Assembly: GCF_002917105.1 (NCBI RefSeq)
Contig: NZ_PQFZ01000013.1
Span: 110,750 to 174,749 of the forward strand
DNA length: 64,000 nt
Origin: Allobosea psychrotolerans
Lineage (GTDB): Bacteria > Pseudomonadota > Alphaproteobacteria > Rhizobiales > Beijerinckiaceae
Reading direction: 5' to 3'
Shown here: in pieces, positions 37,705 to 47,336 of the stretch
How the letters are laid out: the number at the start of each line of letters is the position of its first letter
How positions within the stretch are numbered: the first letter of the stretch is position 1
Translations under genes and position numbers: made by a program
The notes under the pieces: generated by a model
Seen by the model: only the letters and a program-made list of their open reading frames with translations
Database searches by the model: none
What the model was told of the DNA's origin: nothing

Positions 37705-38886
37705 ATGACGACCACCACATCAAAATCCATTCTGAAGCGCGGCGTCCTGATCGCCGGTGCCGCCACGCTCGGCATCGGCCTTGCCGCCGGCATCGCCGAT
37801 GGCGCGCTGAAGCTCGACCACAGGGCCTTCGCCCAGCCGATTCAGCTCTCGGGCGTCCAGACGCAATTGCCCTCCTTCGCCGACATCGTCGAGAAGGTGA
37901 AGCCCGCCGTCGTCTCCGTCCGCGTCAAGACCCAGACCGTCGCCGCCGCCGACGAGGACGGCCAGGGCAGCCTGGACGACCTGCCGCCGCAGCTGCGCCG
38001 CTTCTTCCGGGACTTCGACGAGCAGCGGGGCGGCCGCCAGGGCCGGCCGCAGCCGCGCCAGGGCATGGCGCAGGGCTCCGGCTTCTTCGTCAGCCAGGAC
38101 GGCTATGTCGTGACCAACAACCATGTCGTCGAGAACGCGGTCGACGTCCAGCTCGTCACCGATGACGGCAAGACGCTGGCGGCCAAGGTCGTGGGCACCG
38201 ATCCGCGCACCGATCTCGCGCTGCTGAAGGTCAAGGATGGCGGCAATTTCCAGTACGTCCAGCTCGCCTCGGCCAAGCCGCGCATCGGCGACTGGGTGCT
38301 GGCTGTCGGCAACCCCTTCGGGCTCGGCGGCACGGTGACGGCCGGCATCGTCTCGGCGCAGGGACGCGATATCGGCTCGGGCCCCTATGACGATTACCTG
38401 CAGATCGATGCGCCGGTGAACAAGGGCAATTCCGGTGGCCCGACCTTCAACCAGCAGGGCCAGGTCGTCGGGGTCAATACCGCGATCTTCTCGCCCTCTG
38501 GCGGCAGCGTCGGCATCGCCTTCGCCATTCCCTCTTCGACCGTCGAGCAGGTCGTCGATGCGCTGAAGAAGGACGGCTCGGTCGCACGCGGCTTCATCGG
38601 CGTGCAGATCCAGCCGGTGACGAGCGAAGTCGCCGACGCGATCGGCCTCAAGGACGCGCATGGCGCCCTGGTCGCGAGCGCGGAAAAGGACGGCCCGGCC
38701 GCCAAGGCCGGCGTCAAGCGCGGAGACACCATCGTCGCCGTCAATGGCGAGCAGGTGAAGGATGCGCGCGACCTCTCGCGCAAGATCGCCAAATTCGCGC
38801 CGGGCACCAAGACCAATCTCACGGTCTGGCGCGACGGGCATGAGCGCCAGCTCAGCTTCGAGGTTGGCCGCCAGCCGGCGGCCTGA
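37705..38886 (+). CDS. degP: Periplasmic serine protease, DegP/HtrA family
   Basis: A 393-residue trypsin-like HtrA protease for periplasmic quality control. After an N-terminal hydrophobic anchor or signal (GVLIAGAATLGIGLAAGIA) come the triad motifs TNNHVVENAV (His), TDLALLKV (Asp) and NKGNSGGPT (Ser). There is one PDZ domain (about 290-385, with GFIGVQIQPV and AKAGVKRGDTIVAVNGE), so it is shorter than two-PDZ DegP. GAGGG is 7-8 bases before the ATG. Its place between the cytochrome genes and a two-component pair is conserved in rhizobia. Confidence 0.93.
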   Translation: MTTTTSKSILKRGVLIAGAATLGIGLAAGIADGALKLDHRAFAQPIQLSGVQTQLPSFADIVEKVKPAVVSVRVKTQTVAAADEDGQGSLDDLPPQLRRFFRDFDEQRGGRQGRPQPRQGMAQGSGFFVSQDGYVVTNNHVVENAVDVQLVTDDGKTLAAKVVGTDPRTDLALLKVKDGGNFQYVQLASAKPRIGDWVLAVGNPFGLGGTVTAGIVSAQGRDIGSGPYDDYLQIDAPVNKGNSGGPTFNQQGQVVGVNTAIFSPSGGSVGIAFAIPSSTVEQVVDALKKDGSVARGFIGVQIQPVTSEVADAIGLKDAHGALVASAEKDGPAAKAGVKRGDTIVAVNGEQVKDARDLSRKIAKFAPGTKTNLTVWRDGHERQLSFEVGRQPAA

Positions 38887-38950
38887 ACAGGGGCAGGCTC
38901 GAGTCTCACGGTTCCTGTCGCCCCCACCGGGAGACCAGCCTTCACCTGCG

Positions 38951-38987
38951 GCAGGCCGGATGCGTATCGTCCGGCCTGCCGTTTTTG
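38951..38987 (+). terminator. Intrinsic terminator after degP
   Basis: GCAGGCCGGA (38951-38960) pairs perfectly with TCCGGCCTGC (38970-38979) across a 9-base loop, followed by CGTTTTTGCGTTTTG. It ends the degP transcript, so the next two-component pair has its own promoter in the 25 bases downstream or reads through. Confidence 0.88.
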
Positions 38988-39011
38988 CGTTTTGTAGGAT
39001 AGGCTTATCGC

Positions 39012-39695
39012 ATGCGACTCTTGATCGTTGAAGATGATGCCGAGGCAGCGGCCTATCTGACCAAGGCTTTCCGCGAGGCCGGCCATGTCGCCGACCATGC
39101 CGCCGACGGGCTCGAGGGCTACGCCATGGCAGAGGGCGGCGGCTATGACGTGCTGGTGGTCGACCGCATGCTGCCGCGTCTCGACGGGCTGTCATTGATC
39201 CGCTCGCTGCGCGAGCAGAACGACGTGACCCCGGCGCTGATCCTCTCGGCGCTGGCGCAGGTCGATGACCGGGTGAAGGGCCTGCGCGCCGGCGGCGACG
39301 ACTATCTGCCGAAACCCTATGCCTTTTCCGAACTGCTCGCGCGGGTCGAGGTGCTGTCGCGCCGCCGCGCCGCGCCGGCCTCGGAACCCACGACCTATCG
39401 CGTCGGGGACCTCGCGCTCGACCGGCTCGCCCATCGCGTCGCGCGTGGCGAGGAGGAGATTCCGCTGCAGCCGCGCGAGTTCCGCCTGCTCGAATATCTG
39501 ATGAAACATGCCGGGCAGGTGGTGACGCGCACCATGCTGCTGGAGAATGTCTGGGACTATCATTTCGACCCCCAGACCAATGTCATCGACGTGCATGTCA
39601 GCCGCCTGCGCGCCAAGGTCGACAAGGGCTTCGAACACCCGATGATCCACACCATTCGCGGCGCGGGATACATGGTCCGTGACACGGCGCGCTGA
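39012..39695 (+). CDS. OmpR-family response regulator
   Basis: A 227-residue regulator: receiver domain with EDD near the N-terminus, phospho-acceptor Asp in VLVVDRMLPRLDG (about residue 54) and Lys in YLPKPYAFSE; DNA-binding winged helix about 130-225 (LQPREFRLLEYLMKHAGQVV, DPQTNVIDVHVSRLRAK). The kinase gene overlaps its end by 17 bases. The target genes are unknown; the degP side suggests envelope stress. Confidence 0.93.
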   Translation: MRLLIVEDDAEAAAYLTKAFREAGHVADHAADGLEGYAMAEGGGYDVLVVDRMLPRLDGLSLIRSLREQNDVTPALILSALAQVDDRVKGLRAGGDDYLPKPYAFSELLARVEVLSRRRAAPASEPTTYRVGDLALDRLAHRVARGEEEIPLQPREFRLLEYLMKHAGQVVTRTMLLENVWDYHFDPQTNVIDVHVSRLRAKVDKGFEHPMIHTIRGAGYMVRDTAR

Positions 39696-41223
39696 TCCGG
39701 CCGAGCAGGGCGCGGCTGCGCAGAGCGTTCCGCGCAAGACGATGCAATCCGCGGCCACGCATCTCCTGCCGAACCTGTTCCGCACCACCGCCTTCAAGCT
39801 GACGGCGGTCTATCTCGTCATCTTCGCGCTCTTCGCCGGCTTCGTGCTGGGCTATGTCGCCTGGAACGCCAAGCGCCTGCTCGACGACCAGATCCGCTCG
39901 ACCATCGACGCCGAGATCCAGGGCCTCGCCGAGCAGCAGCGCCAGGGTGGCATCAGGCGGCTCGTCAACATCATCGAGCGGCGCTCGCGCGGGCCCGGCG
40001 CCTCGCTCTACCTCGTCACCACGCCGGTGGGCGATCGGCTCGCCGGCAATGTCGAGGCCGTGCCGCCGGGTGCGCTCGATCGGCCGGGCGAAAGCGAGAT
40101 CGAATATGCGCGCTCCGCCGATGCGGTGGATACGCCGAGCCGCGCGATCGTGCGCGTCTTCGTGCTGCCGGCGGGGTTCAGGCTGCTGGTCGGGCGCGAT
40201 GTCGAGGAGCGCGAGCGTCTCGGCGTGGTGATCAGGCGCGCGGCCGGCTGGTCGCTGCTGCTGGTCTTCGTGCTCGGCTGCTTTGCGAGCTGGTTCGTGG
40301 CGCGCCGTGTGCTGAAGCGCGTCGACGGCATGACCGACACGGCCCAGTCGATCATGGCCGGAGACCTGAAGGGCCGGCTGTCGATCTCGGGCACGGGCGA
40401 CGAGCTCGACCGCCTGGCGCTGAACCTCAACGCCATGCTCGACCGTATCGGTGAACTGATGGCCGGCATGCAGCAGGTCTCCGACAACATCGCCCATGAC
40501 CTGAAGACGCCGCTGACCCGGCTGCGCAACCGCGCCGAGGAGGCGCTGCGCACGGCGAAATCTCCCGACGAACTGCGCGCCGCGCTCGACGGCTCGATCG
40601 ACGAGGCCGACAACCTGATCCGCGTCTTCAACGCGCTCCTGATGATCGCGCGGCTCGAGACCGGCCGCATCCAGGACAGCATGGACACGCTCGACCTTTC
40701 CGAGATCGTCTCCGGCATGGCGGAACTCTATGAGCCGCTGGCCGAGGAGGCTGGCCTCTCGCTGGTCACCGAAGTCGCGCCGGAATTGCATGTCTCGGGC
40801 AATCGCGAACTGCTCGGCCAGGCGCTCGCCAATCTGATCGACAATGCCCTGAAATACGGCCAGCCGGTAGAGGCGGGTGCGGCGACCGTGGTGGTCTCGG
40901 CGGCGCCTGTCGGCTCCGAGATCGAGCTCGTCGTCGCCGATCACGGGCCGGGCGTCCCGGAGGCCGATCGCGGCCGCGTGCTGGAGCGCTTCGTCAGGCT
41001 CGACCAGAGCCGCAGCAAGCCCGGCTTCGGGCTCGGCCTTGCGCTGGCGGCTGGCGTCGTCCGGCTGCATGGCGGCCAGCTCCGGCTGGAGGACAACGCG
41101 CCGGGCCTGCGCGTGGTGATCTCCCTGCCTCAAGTGCAGCCGAAGCCTGTGGACATGCATGAGGGCGGCGCGCTCCCGGCCTCGACAGCGCAGCCGAACC
41201 CTGCTGGCTTGCAATCGGCTTGA
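39679..41223 (+). CDS. Sensor histidine kinase
   Basis: A 514-residue membrane kinase: TM1 (about 40-62, FKLTAVYLVIFALFAGFVLG), a periplasmic sensor of about 125 residues, TM2 (about 190-212), HAMP, H-box NIAHDLKTPLTRLRNRAEEA, N-box ANLIDNALKYG, G1 DHGPGVPEADRG and G2 GFGLGLALAAG. The GTG at 39679 overlaps the regulator gene; the ATG at 39742 is an alternative that keeps all domains. It pairs with the 39012 regulator. Confidence 0.92.
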   Translation: MTRRADPAEQGAAAQSVPRKTMQSAATHLLPNLFRTTAFKLTAVYLVIFALFAGFVLGYVAWNAKRLLDDQIRSTIDAEIQGLAEQQRQGGIRRLVNIIERRSRGPGASLYLVTTPVGDRLAGNVEAVPPGALDRPGESEIEYARSADAVDTPSRAIVRVFVLPAGFRLLVGRDVEERERLGVVIRRAAGWSLLLVFVLGCFASWFVARRVLKRVDGMTDTAQSIMAGDLKGRLSISGTGDELDRLALNLNAMLDRIGELMAGMQQVSDNIAHDLKTPLTRLRNRAEEALRTAKSPDELRAALDGSIDEADNLIRVFNALLMIARLETGRIQDSMDTLDLSEIVSGMAELYEPLAEEAGLSLVTEVAPELHVSGNRELLGQALANLIDNALKYGQPVEAGAATVVVSAAPVGSEIELVVADHGPGVPEADRGRVLERFVRLDQSRSKPGFGLGLALAAGVVRLHGGQLRLEDNAPGLRVVISLPQVQPKPVDMHEGGALPASTAQPNPAGLQSA

Positions 41224-41240
41224 GTCCGTTTGGAACCTCC

Positions 41241-41361
41241 AGCCCTCATCCTGAGGAGCCGCGCAGCGGCGTCTCGAAGGATGCTCCAGATGGTTCCGGA
41301 GCCTCCTGGAGCATCCTTCGAGACGCCATTCCCAAGGGAATGGCTCCTCAGGATGAGGGCT
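41241..41361. repeat. Palindromic repeat family A, copy 4
   Basis: Full core between the kinase gene and glnE. The arms contain the 20-mer core and the GCCATTCCC variable loop seen in copies 1 and 7, but on the opposite arm. Confidence 0.85.
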
Positions 41362-41404
41362 CAGGGAATGACCAGGAGGCTCCGGGAACAGCGGGACTGA
41401 GACG

Positions 41405-44359
41405 ATGGACGGGCGGCTTTGCGATCGACTGAAGGCCGCGCCTGTGCTGCCGGCCAAAGCCCGCCGCGAGGCGCTGCTGGCGCGCGAGCTGATCGAGCGC
41501 TTGCGCGACGATGGCGCCGCTGAGGCCCTGACGCAGCATTTCGCCGCCAATCCGGCATCAGCCGATCTCGTCGCCGGCATCCTGGCGCATTCGCCCTTCC
41601 TGACGCAGGTCATGCGGCTCGATCCGGCTGGGCTTGTCCTGGCCTTGACGACAGCGCCGGAGGCGCGGCGCGATGCCTTGCTGGCCGAGATCGCGGCCAT
41701 CGCCGCGTCGGGCGTCGAGACGGCCGAACTCATGCGTGCCCTGCGCCGTTTCCGGCAGGCGATGGCGCTCCTGATCGCGCTCGCCGATATCGGCGGCGTC
41801 TGGGATGTCGAGACGGTGACGGCGGCGCTGACGGCGATGGCCGATGCCGCCGTGCGGCTTGCGACCGAGCATGTCCTGCGGCAGGCGGCCGATCTCGGCC
41901 GCATCCGCTTGGGCGACCCCGCCGATCCCGGCGCGGGCTGCGGCCTCGTCGTGCTCGCGCTCGGCAAGCATGGCGCGGGCGAGCTGAACTACTCCTCCGA
42001 CATCGACATCGTCGTCTTCTTCGATCCCGAGGCGGCCGAGGCTGCAGGCGTCGCCGAGCCGTCGAGCTTCTTCGTCAAGCTGACGCAGGCCATCGCGCGC
42101 ATCATCCAGGAGCGCACGCCCGACGGCTATGTCTTCCGCGTCGATCTGCGCCTGCGGCCGGATCCGGCCTCGACCCATGTCGCGGTCGCGCTGCCCAGTG
42201 CCTATTCCTATTACGAGACCGTCGGCCAGAACTGGGAACGCGCCGCCATGATCAAGGCGCGGCCGGTCGCGGGCGATCTCGCGCTGGGCAAGCGCTTCCT
42301 CGCCGATCTCGCCCCCTTCATCTGGCGCAAATATTTCGACTTCGCCGCGATCGCCGACATCCATGCGATGAAGCGCCAGATCCAGACGGTGAAGGGCCAT
42401 GAGACGATCGCCGTCGAGGGCCATAATGTGAAGCTCGGACGGGGCGGCATCCGCGAGATCGAGTTCTTCGTGCAGACGCAGCAGCTCGTCTTCGGCGGCC
42501 GGCGCCCGGCCCTGCGCGGGCCGCGCACGCTGGAGATGCTCGGCGAATTGACGCATGAAGGCTGGATCACGCCCAAGGCGCGCGACGAGCTGGCCGAATC
42601 CTATCGCTATCTGCGCGTGATCGAACATCGCCTGCAGATGCGCCATGACGAGCAGACGCAGACCCTGCCCAAGGCGAAGGGCGATCTGGAGGCCTTCGCA
42701 CGCTTCTGCGGCTATCCCTCGACTGCGGCCTTCGGCAAGGCGCTGACGGCTCATGCCAGGCGCGTCGAGGGGCATTACGCCCTGCTCTTCGAGGAGGGGC
42801 CGAGCCTGGCCAGCGAAGCGGGCACGCTGAGCTTCACCGGCACCGGGCTCGACCCGGACACATTGGCGACCTTGCGCAAGCTCGGCTTCCGCGACCCCGG
42901 CACCGCCGCCGAGACGGTGCGCGGCTGGCATTTCGGCCGCCGCGCCGCCGTCACCAGCGCCCGCGCCCGCGAGGTCCTGACGGAGCTCACGCCGGCGCTG
43001 TTGGTGGCACTCGGCCGCACCGTCGACCCTGACGGCGCACTCGCCCATCTCGACAACGCCTTCGTGCGCATGCCGGCTGCGGTCGAATTGCTGACGCTGC
43101 TGCGCTCGCATGCTTCGCTGCTGACGATCTTCGCCGACATCCTCGGCAGCGCGCCCAGGCTCGCCAAGGTCGCGGCGCTCTATCCCCATGTCCTCGACGG
43201 CATCATCGATCCGGCCTTCACCTCGGCCAATCTCGACACCGACGCCTTGACCGGGCGCATCAGGGCCGTCGTCGGCAATCCGCCGCCCAGCGTCGAGGAC
43301 GGGCTCGATCGCTTGCGCGATGCGGCGCGGCAGGAGAATTTCCTCGTCGGTGCGCGCCTGATTTCGGGCGTCTACCGCGCCCAGCAGGCCGGCCAGGCCT
43401 ATTGCGCCGTGGCCGAAGGCTGCCTGCGCGTCGCCTTCGACGATACGCGGGCCGCCTTCGGCGCCGATCATGGCGTCATTGCGGGCGCGGAGACGGTGGT
43501 GCTGGGGCTGGGCCGGCTCGGCGCGGGCGAACTCACGCCATCCTCCGATCTCGACCTGATCCTGCTCTATGACCGGCCGGAGGACGCCGGCCCGAGCGAT
43601 GGCGCCAAGAGCCTCGACCCCGTCACCTGGCATGTCCGCTTCACCCAGCGGCTCGTGGCGGCGCTGACGGTGCCGACGCGGCGCGGCGGGCTCTACCAGG
43701 TCGATATGCGCCTGCGGCCCACCGGCAACAAAAGCCCGGCGGCGACCCAGTTCTCCGGCTTCGAGGCCTATCACACCGGCGAGGCCGAGATCTGGGAGGA
43801 GATGGCGCTGACGCGCGCCCGCGTCGTCGCCGGCGATGCCGGGCTGGCGCGCCGGGCGCAAGGAGCGATTAGTCAGATCCTGCGGCGCGAACGCAAACCG
43901 GCGAAGGTCGCAACTGCGGTGCTGGAAATGCGCACCCTGATCGCCAAGGAGAAGGGCGAGAGCGATCCCTGGGACCTGAAGCTCGTGGCTGGGGGCCTGA
44001 CCGATCTGGATTTCCTGGCGCAGTTCCTGGTGCTGGCCCATGCCGCGCGCCACCCTGCTCTGGTCGCGCCCGATACCGCTTCGGTTTTTGCCGCGGCGCG
44101 GGAGGCTGGATTGCTGTCGCCCGCTGACGCTGCCTTCCTGATCGAGGCGCACAGGCTGATCGGCGATGTTCAGCTCTGGCAGCGCTTCACCGTCGAGGAG
44201 GCGTTCAATCCCGCCGCCGTGCCGCCGCGTGTGCTCAAGCGGATCGCGACGGCTGTGGGCCGGCCGGACGCCAAGGTGCTGCGGGCGGAGCTGGACGAGA
44301 TGCGCGCCGGTGTCCGCGCCCTGTTCCAGAAGCTGCTCGGCGCCGCCCGCGCCGGGTGA
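41405..44359 (+). CDS. glnE: Bifunctional glutamine synthetase adenylyltransferase/deadenylylase
   Basis: A 984-residue enzyme that adds or removes AMP on glutamine synthetase, setting its activity to nitrogen status under PII control. The two nucleotidyltransferase halves are both intact: GELNYSSDIDIVVFFDPEA in the N-terminal (deadenylylase) half and GELTPSSDLDLILLYDRPE in the C-terminal (adenylyltransferase) half. VKLGRGGIREIEFFVQTQQL is characteristic. Full length for the family. It follows a two-component pair, as in other Hyphomicrobiales. Confidence 0.97.
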   Translation: MDGRLCDRLKAAPVLPAKARREALLARELIERLRDDGAAEALTQHFAANPASADLVAGILAHSPFLTQVMRLDPAGLVLALTTAPEARRDALLAEIAAIAASGVETAELMRALRRFRQAMALLIALADIGGVWDVETVTAALTAMADAAVRLATEHVLRQAADLGRIRLGDPADPGAGCGLVVLALGKHGAGELNYSSDIDIVVFFDPEAAEAAGVAEPSSFFVKLTQAIARIIQERTPDGYVFRVDLRLRPDPASTHVAVALPSAYSYYETVGQNWERAAMIKARPVAGDLALGKRFLADLAPFIWRKYFDFAAIADIHAMKRQIQTVKGHETIAVEGHNVKLGRGGIREIEFFVQTQQLVFGGRRPALRGPRTLEMLGELTHEGWITPKARDELAESYRYLRVIEHRLQMRHDEQTQTLPKAKGDLEAFARFCGYPSTAAFGKALTAHARRVEGHYALLFEEGPSLASEAGTLSFTGTGLDPDTLATLRKLGFRDPGTAAETVRGWHFGRRAAVTSARAREVLTELTPALLVALGRTVDPDGALAHLDNAFVRMPAAVELLTLLRSHASLLTIFADILGSAPRLAKVAALYPHVLDGIIDPAFTSANLDTDALTGRIRAVVGNPPPSVEDGLDRLRDAARQENFLVGARLISGVYRAQQAGQAYCAVAEGCLRVAFDDTRAAFGADHGVIAGAETVVLGLGRLGAGELTPSSDLDLILLYDRPEDAGPSDGAKSLDPVTWHVRFTQRLVAALTVPTRRGGLYQVDMRLRPTGNKSPAATQFSGFEAYHTGEAEIWEEMALTRARVVAGDAGLARRAQGAISQILRRERKPAKVATAVLEMRTLIAKEKGESDPWDLKLVAGGLTDLDFLAQFLVLAHAARHPALVAPDTASVFAAAREAGLLSPADAAFLIEAHRLIGDVQLWQRFTVEEAFNPAAVPPRVLKRIATAVGRPDAKVLRAELDEMRAGVRALFQKLLGAARAG

Positions 44360-44384
44360 AAGCTCAGAGAGTGTTTGAGACTTG

Positions 44385-44500
44385 AGCCCTCATCCTGAGG
44401 AGCCGCGAAGCGGAGTCTCGAAGGATGCTCCAGATGGTTCCGGAGCCTCCTGGAGCATCCTTCGAGAGGCGGGCTGCGCCCGCTCCTCAGGATGAGGGCT
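44385..44500. repeat. Palindromic repeat family A, copy 5
   Basis: Core copy between the convergent glnE and histidine-kinase genes. The right arm reads GAGAGGCGGGCTGCGCCCGC, differing from the usual GAGACGC. Confidence 0.85.
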
Positions 44501-44523
44501 GTGGGGATATCGTAAACGGTTTT

Positions 44524-46824
44524 TCAGGCAGCCTGGGCGGTGATGCGCCCGGTGCCGCCATCCAGCGGCAGATGCACCATCACGATGGTGCCGGCGCCGA
44601 TCGATGAGCGCAGGCGCAGCGAGCCGCCATGCAGTTCGGTCAGCGAGCGGGCGATGGCGAGGCCGAGCCCCGAGCCCTGATAGCTGCGGGTGAGGTCGCC
44701 CTCGACCTGCTCGAAAGGCCGCCCGATACGGTCGATCTTCTCCTTGGGAATGCCGATGCCGGTGTCCTCGATATAGATGTTGAGCGCGCCCGGCACCTGG
44801 CGCAGCCGCACCGCGACCTGCCCGCCTTCGGGCGTGAACTTGACCGCGTTGTCGAGCAGATTGCCGAGGATCTGGTAGAGCGCGTGCGGATCGGCCTCCA
44901 GGCGCAGGTCGCGCGGGCCCTCGATGCGCAGCGCAAGGTGCTTGCGGTCGATTTCGCCGCGCGCCTTGAGGACGGCTTCGTCGATGACCAGGCCCACCGC
45001 CACGTCGGATTTCTCGAGCCGCATCCGGCCGGCCTCGATGCGGGCCATGTCGAGGATGTCGTTGATGACGCCGAGCAGATAGCCGCCGCTGGAGCGGATA
45101 TCGCGGACATAGTCGAGATAGCGGTCGCAGCCGAGGCTGCCGAACAGGCCGTTCTCCATGATCTCGGAGAAGCCGATGATGGCGTTGAGCGGCGTGCGCA
45201 GTTCATGGCTCATATTGGCCAGGAATTCCGACTTGGCCCGGTTGGCGCTCTCGGCCGCGGCCTTCTGCTCCAGATAGCGCTCGGCCATGTCGGCGAGCTG
45301 CTGTGCCTGCGCCTCCAGCTTCTGGCGCGAGGCCTTGAGGTCGGTGACATGCATCAGGAGCTGGTGCTCCGACTGGGTCAGGCGCTCCTCCTGCTGCTTC
45401 AGCTTGGTGATGTCGGTGCCGACCGAGACCGAGCCGCCATCCTTGGTGCGGCGGCCGTTGATCTGCAGCCAGCGGCCGTCAGACAGGCGCGCCTCATAGG
45501 ATGAGGCGCCGACCGTGCCGCGCATGGTGCGCACCGGCTCGCGGTCGATATTGGGCTGGGCGCTCAGCGCCATCAATTGATCATGGCCGATGCCGACCTG
45601 GAGCAGTTCCGAGGGGAGCTGGTGCAACTGCTGGTATTTGGCGTTGCACAGGACGAGGCGGTTATCGGCGTCCCAGAGCACGAAGGCCTCGGAGATCGCC
45701 TCGACGGCGTCGCGCAGGCGGGCATCGGCGGTCGCCGTGCGCTCGGCCATGTTGCGCTGCTCGGAGATGTCGACGGCGATGCCGACGAGATGCTGCGAAT
45801 GGGTCCGGCGGTCGATCACCAGCTCGGCGCGGGCCTTGAGCCAGACCCATTCGCCGGTGGCGCTGCGCACGCGGAACTCCTGGTCGAGATATCCGGCCTC
45901 GCCGCGGCTGATCGCATCGGCGAGCGCATAGAGATCGACATCGTCGGGATGGATGAAGGCGCTGACCTCGCCGAAGGACATGTAGTCGCCGGAGCGGTCA
46001 TAGCCGAGCATGGCGTACATCGAATCCGACCAAAAGATCCGACCGCGCGCCAGATCCCAGTCCCACAGGCCGCAATGGCCGCGGTTCAAGGCGGAGTCGA
46101 TGCGCTGGCGCACGCGGTCGCAGTCCTCGTCGGCGGCCGAGGCCCGCCGCGATTGCAGGATGAAGGCGAGGGTGATGGCGATGAGCACGAGCGCGGCCGA
46201 GCCGATCAGCGCCAGGAGCGCACTGCGGCGCTGCTGCCAGGTCGCAAGTGCGCGGGACACGGGCTGCATCACCGCGACCTGGCCGAGCGGGGCGGGAAGA
46301 TTGCGGACGGTCGCGAACACCTCGGTCGCGCCGGGCAGGGTGATGCGCATCACGCCGGCGCGGTCACCGAACACGGTCAGCGGCTGGGTCTGGCCGAGGA
46401 GGTCGACCAGCGTGCGCTGGGTCTGGCCGATGACGGGTTCGCTGGCGATGACCTGTCCGTCGGCCGTGCTGACATGGACGATGCGGCCATGGGGGGCGAG
46501 GTGCTTGGAGGCCAGCGTTGCAAGAAGAGAGGCGGGGGAGGCGCCGGTCTGGACGGCGACTTCAAGTTCTCTCACGATCAGCGCCGAGACGAGATCAATG
46601 TCGCCGGCAGCATCGAGCAGGGCGTCATCTCGCATGGCCGTGGTTTGAACCAGCGCCCCGGCGCCCAGGATGAGCATGAACACGGCGACAAGCGCCGGCA
46701 AGACTTTGCGAAAGATCGGTTCGAGGCTCTCGAAGCGTTGATAGAGCGGATGCGTCAACGATCTGGCAACCCCCAGAATCGTGCCTGCGCGCATAGATGC
46801 GCAGCTCGCGTTGGCACGCGTCAT
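44524..46824 (-). CDS. PAS-domain sensor histidine kinase (PleC/PdhS-like layout)
   Basis: A 766-residue membrane kinase: TM1 near residue 45 (LPALVAVFMLILGAGAL), a periplasmic segment, TM2 (about 225-245, LLALIGSAALVLIAITLAFIL), two PAS domains (GLWDWDLARGRIFWSDSMYA; AISEAFVLWDADNRLVLCNA), a coiled coil (LEAQAQQLADMAERYLEQKA), H-box MSHELRTPLNAIIGFSEIM, N-box GNLLDNAVKFTPEG, G1 DTGIGIPKEKID and G2 GSGLGLAIARSL. This layout resembles alphaproteobacterial cell-cycle kinases, but no partner regulator is nearby. The ATG at 46824 has GGGGGA 7 bases upstream. Confidence 0.88.
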   Translation of the reverse strand: MTRANASCASMRAGTILGVARSLTHPLYQRFESLEPIFRKVLPALVAVFMLILGAGALVQTTAMRDDALLDAAGDIDLVSALIVRELEVAVQTGASPASLLATLASKHLAPHGRIVHVSTADGQVIASEPVIGQTQRTLVDLLGQTQPLTVFGDRAGVMRITLPGATEVFATVRNLPAPLGQVAVMQPVSRALATWQQRRSALLALIGSAALVLIAITLAFILQSRRASAADEDCDRVRQRIDSALNRGHCGLWDWDLARGRIFWSDSMYAMLGYDRSGDYMSFGEVSAFIHPDDVDLYALADAISRGEAGYLDQEFRVRSATGEWVWLKARAELVIDRRTHSQHLVGIAVDISEQRNMAERTATADARLRDAVEAISEAFVLWDADNRLVLCNAKYQQLHQLPSELLQVGIGHDQLMALSAQPNIDREPVRTMRGTVGASSYEARLSDGRWLQINGRRTKDGGSVSVGTDITKLKQQEERLTQSEHQLLMHVTDLKASRQKLEAQAQQLADMAERYLEQKAAAESANRAKSEFLANMSHELRTPLNAIIGFSEIMENGLFGSLGCDRYLDYVRDIRSSGGYLLGVINDILDMARIEAGRMRLEKSDVAVGLVIDEAVLKARGEIDRKHLALRIEGPRDLRLEADPHALYQILGNLLDNAVKFTPEGGQVAVRLRQVPGALNIYIEDTGIGIPKEKIDRIGRPFEQVEGDLTRSYQGSGLGLAIARSLTELHGGSLRLRSSIGAGTIVMVHLPLDGGTGRITAQAA

Positions 46825-47336
46825 GCCCGTCCCCCTTCGGATAATCGGTACCGTCAGTAAGATCGGGAGACGTGCCGCATCCCCTCGAATCACTTTGAGT
46901 TGAATCCGCGCGGGCTGGTTTGTCTAGCCTTGAGTTGAATCGGAGCGTCAGAATTCGCCTTAAGGTTGTGCCGACCGAATCAATGAATCCTGTGCGGGTA
47001 ATGAAACGTTAACGTTTCGGGCAGGCAGCCCCTCGGTGCCCGTCTGGACAGCCTCTCGGTGCCCGTTTGGACATGTGAGCCCTCATCCTGAGGAGCCGCG
47101 CAGCGGCGTCTCGAAGGATGCTCCAGATGGTTCGGGAGCCTCCTGGAGCATCCTTCGAGACGCGCTCCTGCGGAGTGCTCCTCAGGATGAGGGCTCGCGG
47201 GGTTTTCAAGCGACGTCTCAGTGCCGCTCGGAGCAGGATGCAAAAAGCCGGTTCCCGCTTTTTGCGTCCTGCTCTCGGTTTTTGGTTTGACGCATTTTCT
47301 TCACGCGAACCGGCGTCCACTTCGCTCGAAAACGCT
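46825..47336. repeat. Gap with family A copy 6 and family E element
   Basis: 47078-47195 is a family A core. 47231-47275 is a family E palindrome (GAGCAGGATGCAAAAAGCCG ... TTTTTGCGTCCTGCTC). A related half-palindrome (CGCGAACCGGCGTCCACTTC) follows at about 47295-47320 and recurs near 50070-50115. The short duplicated run CTCGGTGCCCGT at 47033 and 47056 is a small local repeat. No gene. Confidence 0.75.

Noticed and set aside
41558..44152. 864-codon minus-strand frame over glnE
   Set aside because: It is a shadow of glnE; glnE has both catalytic motif sets on the plus strand.
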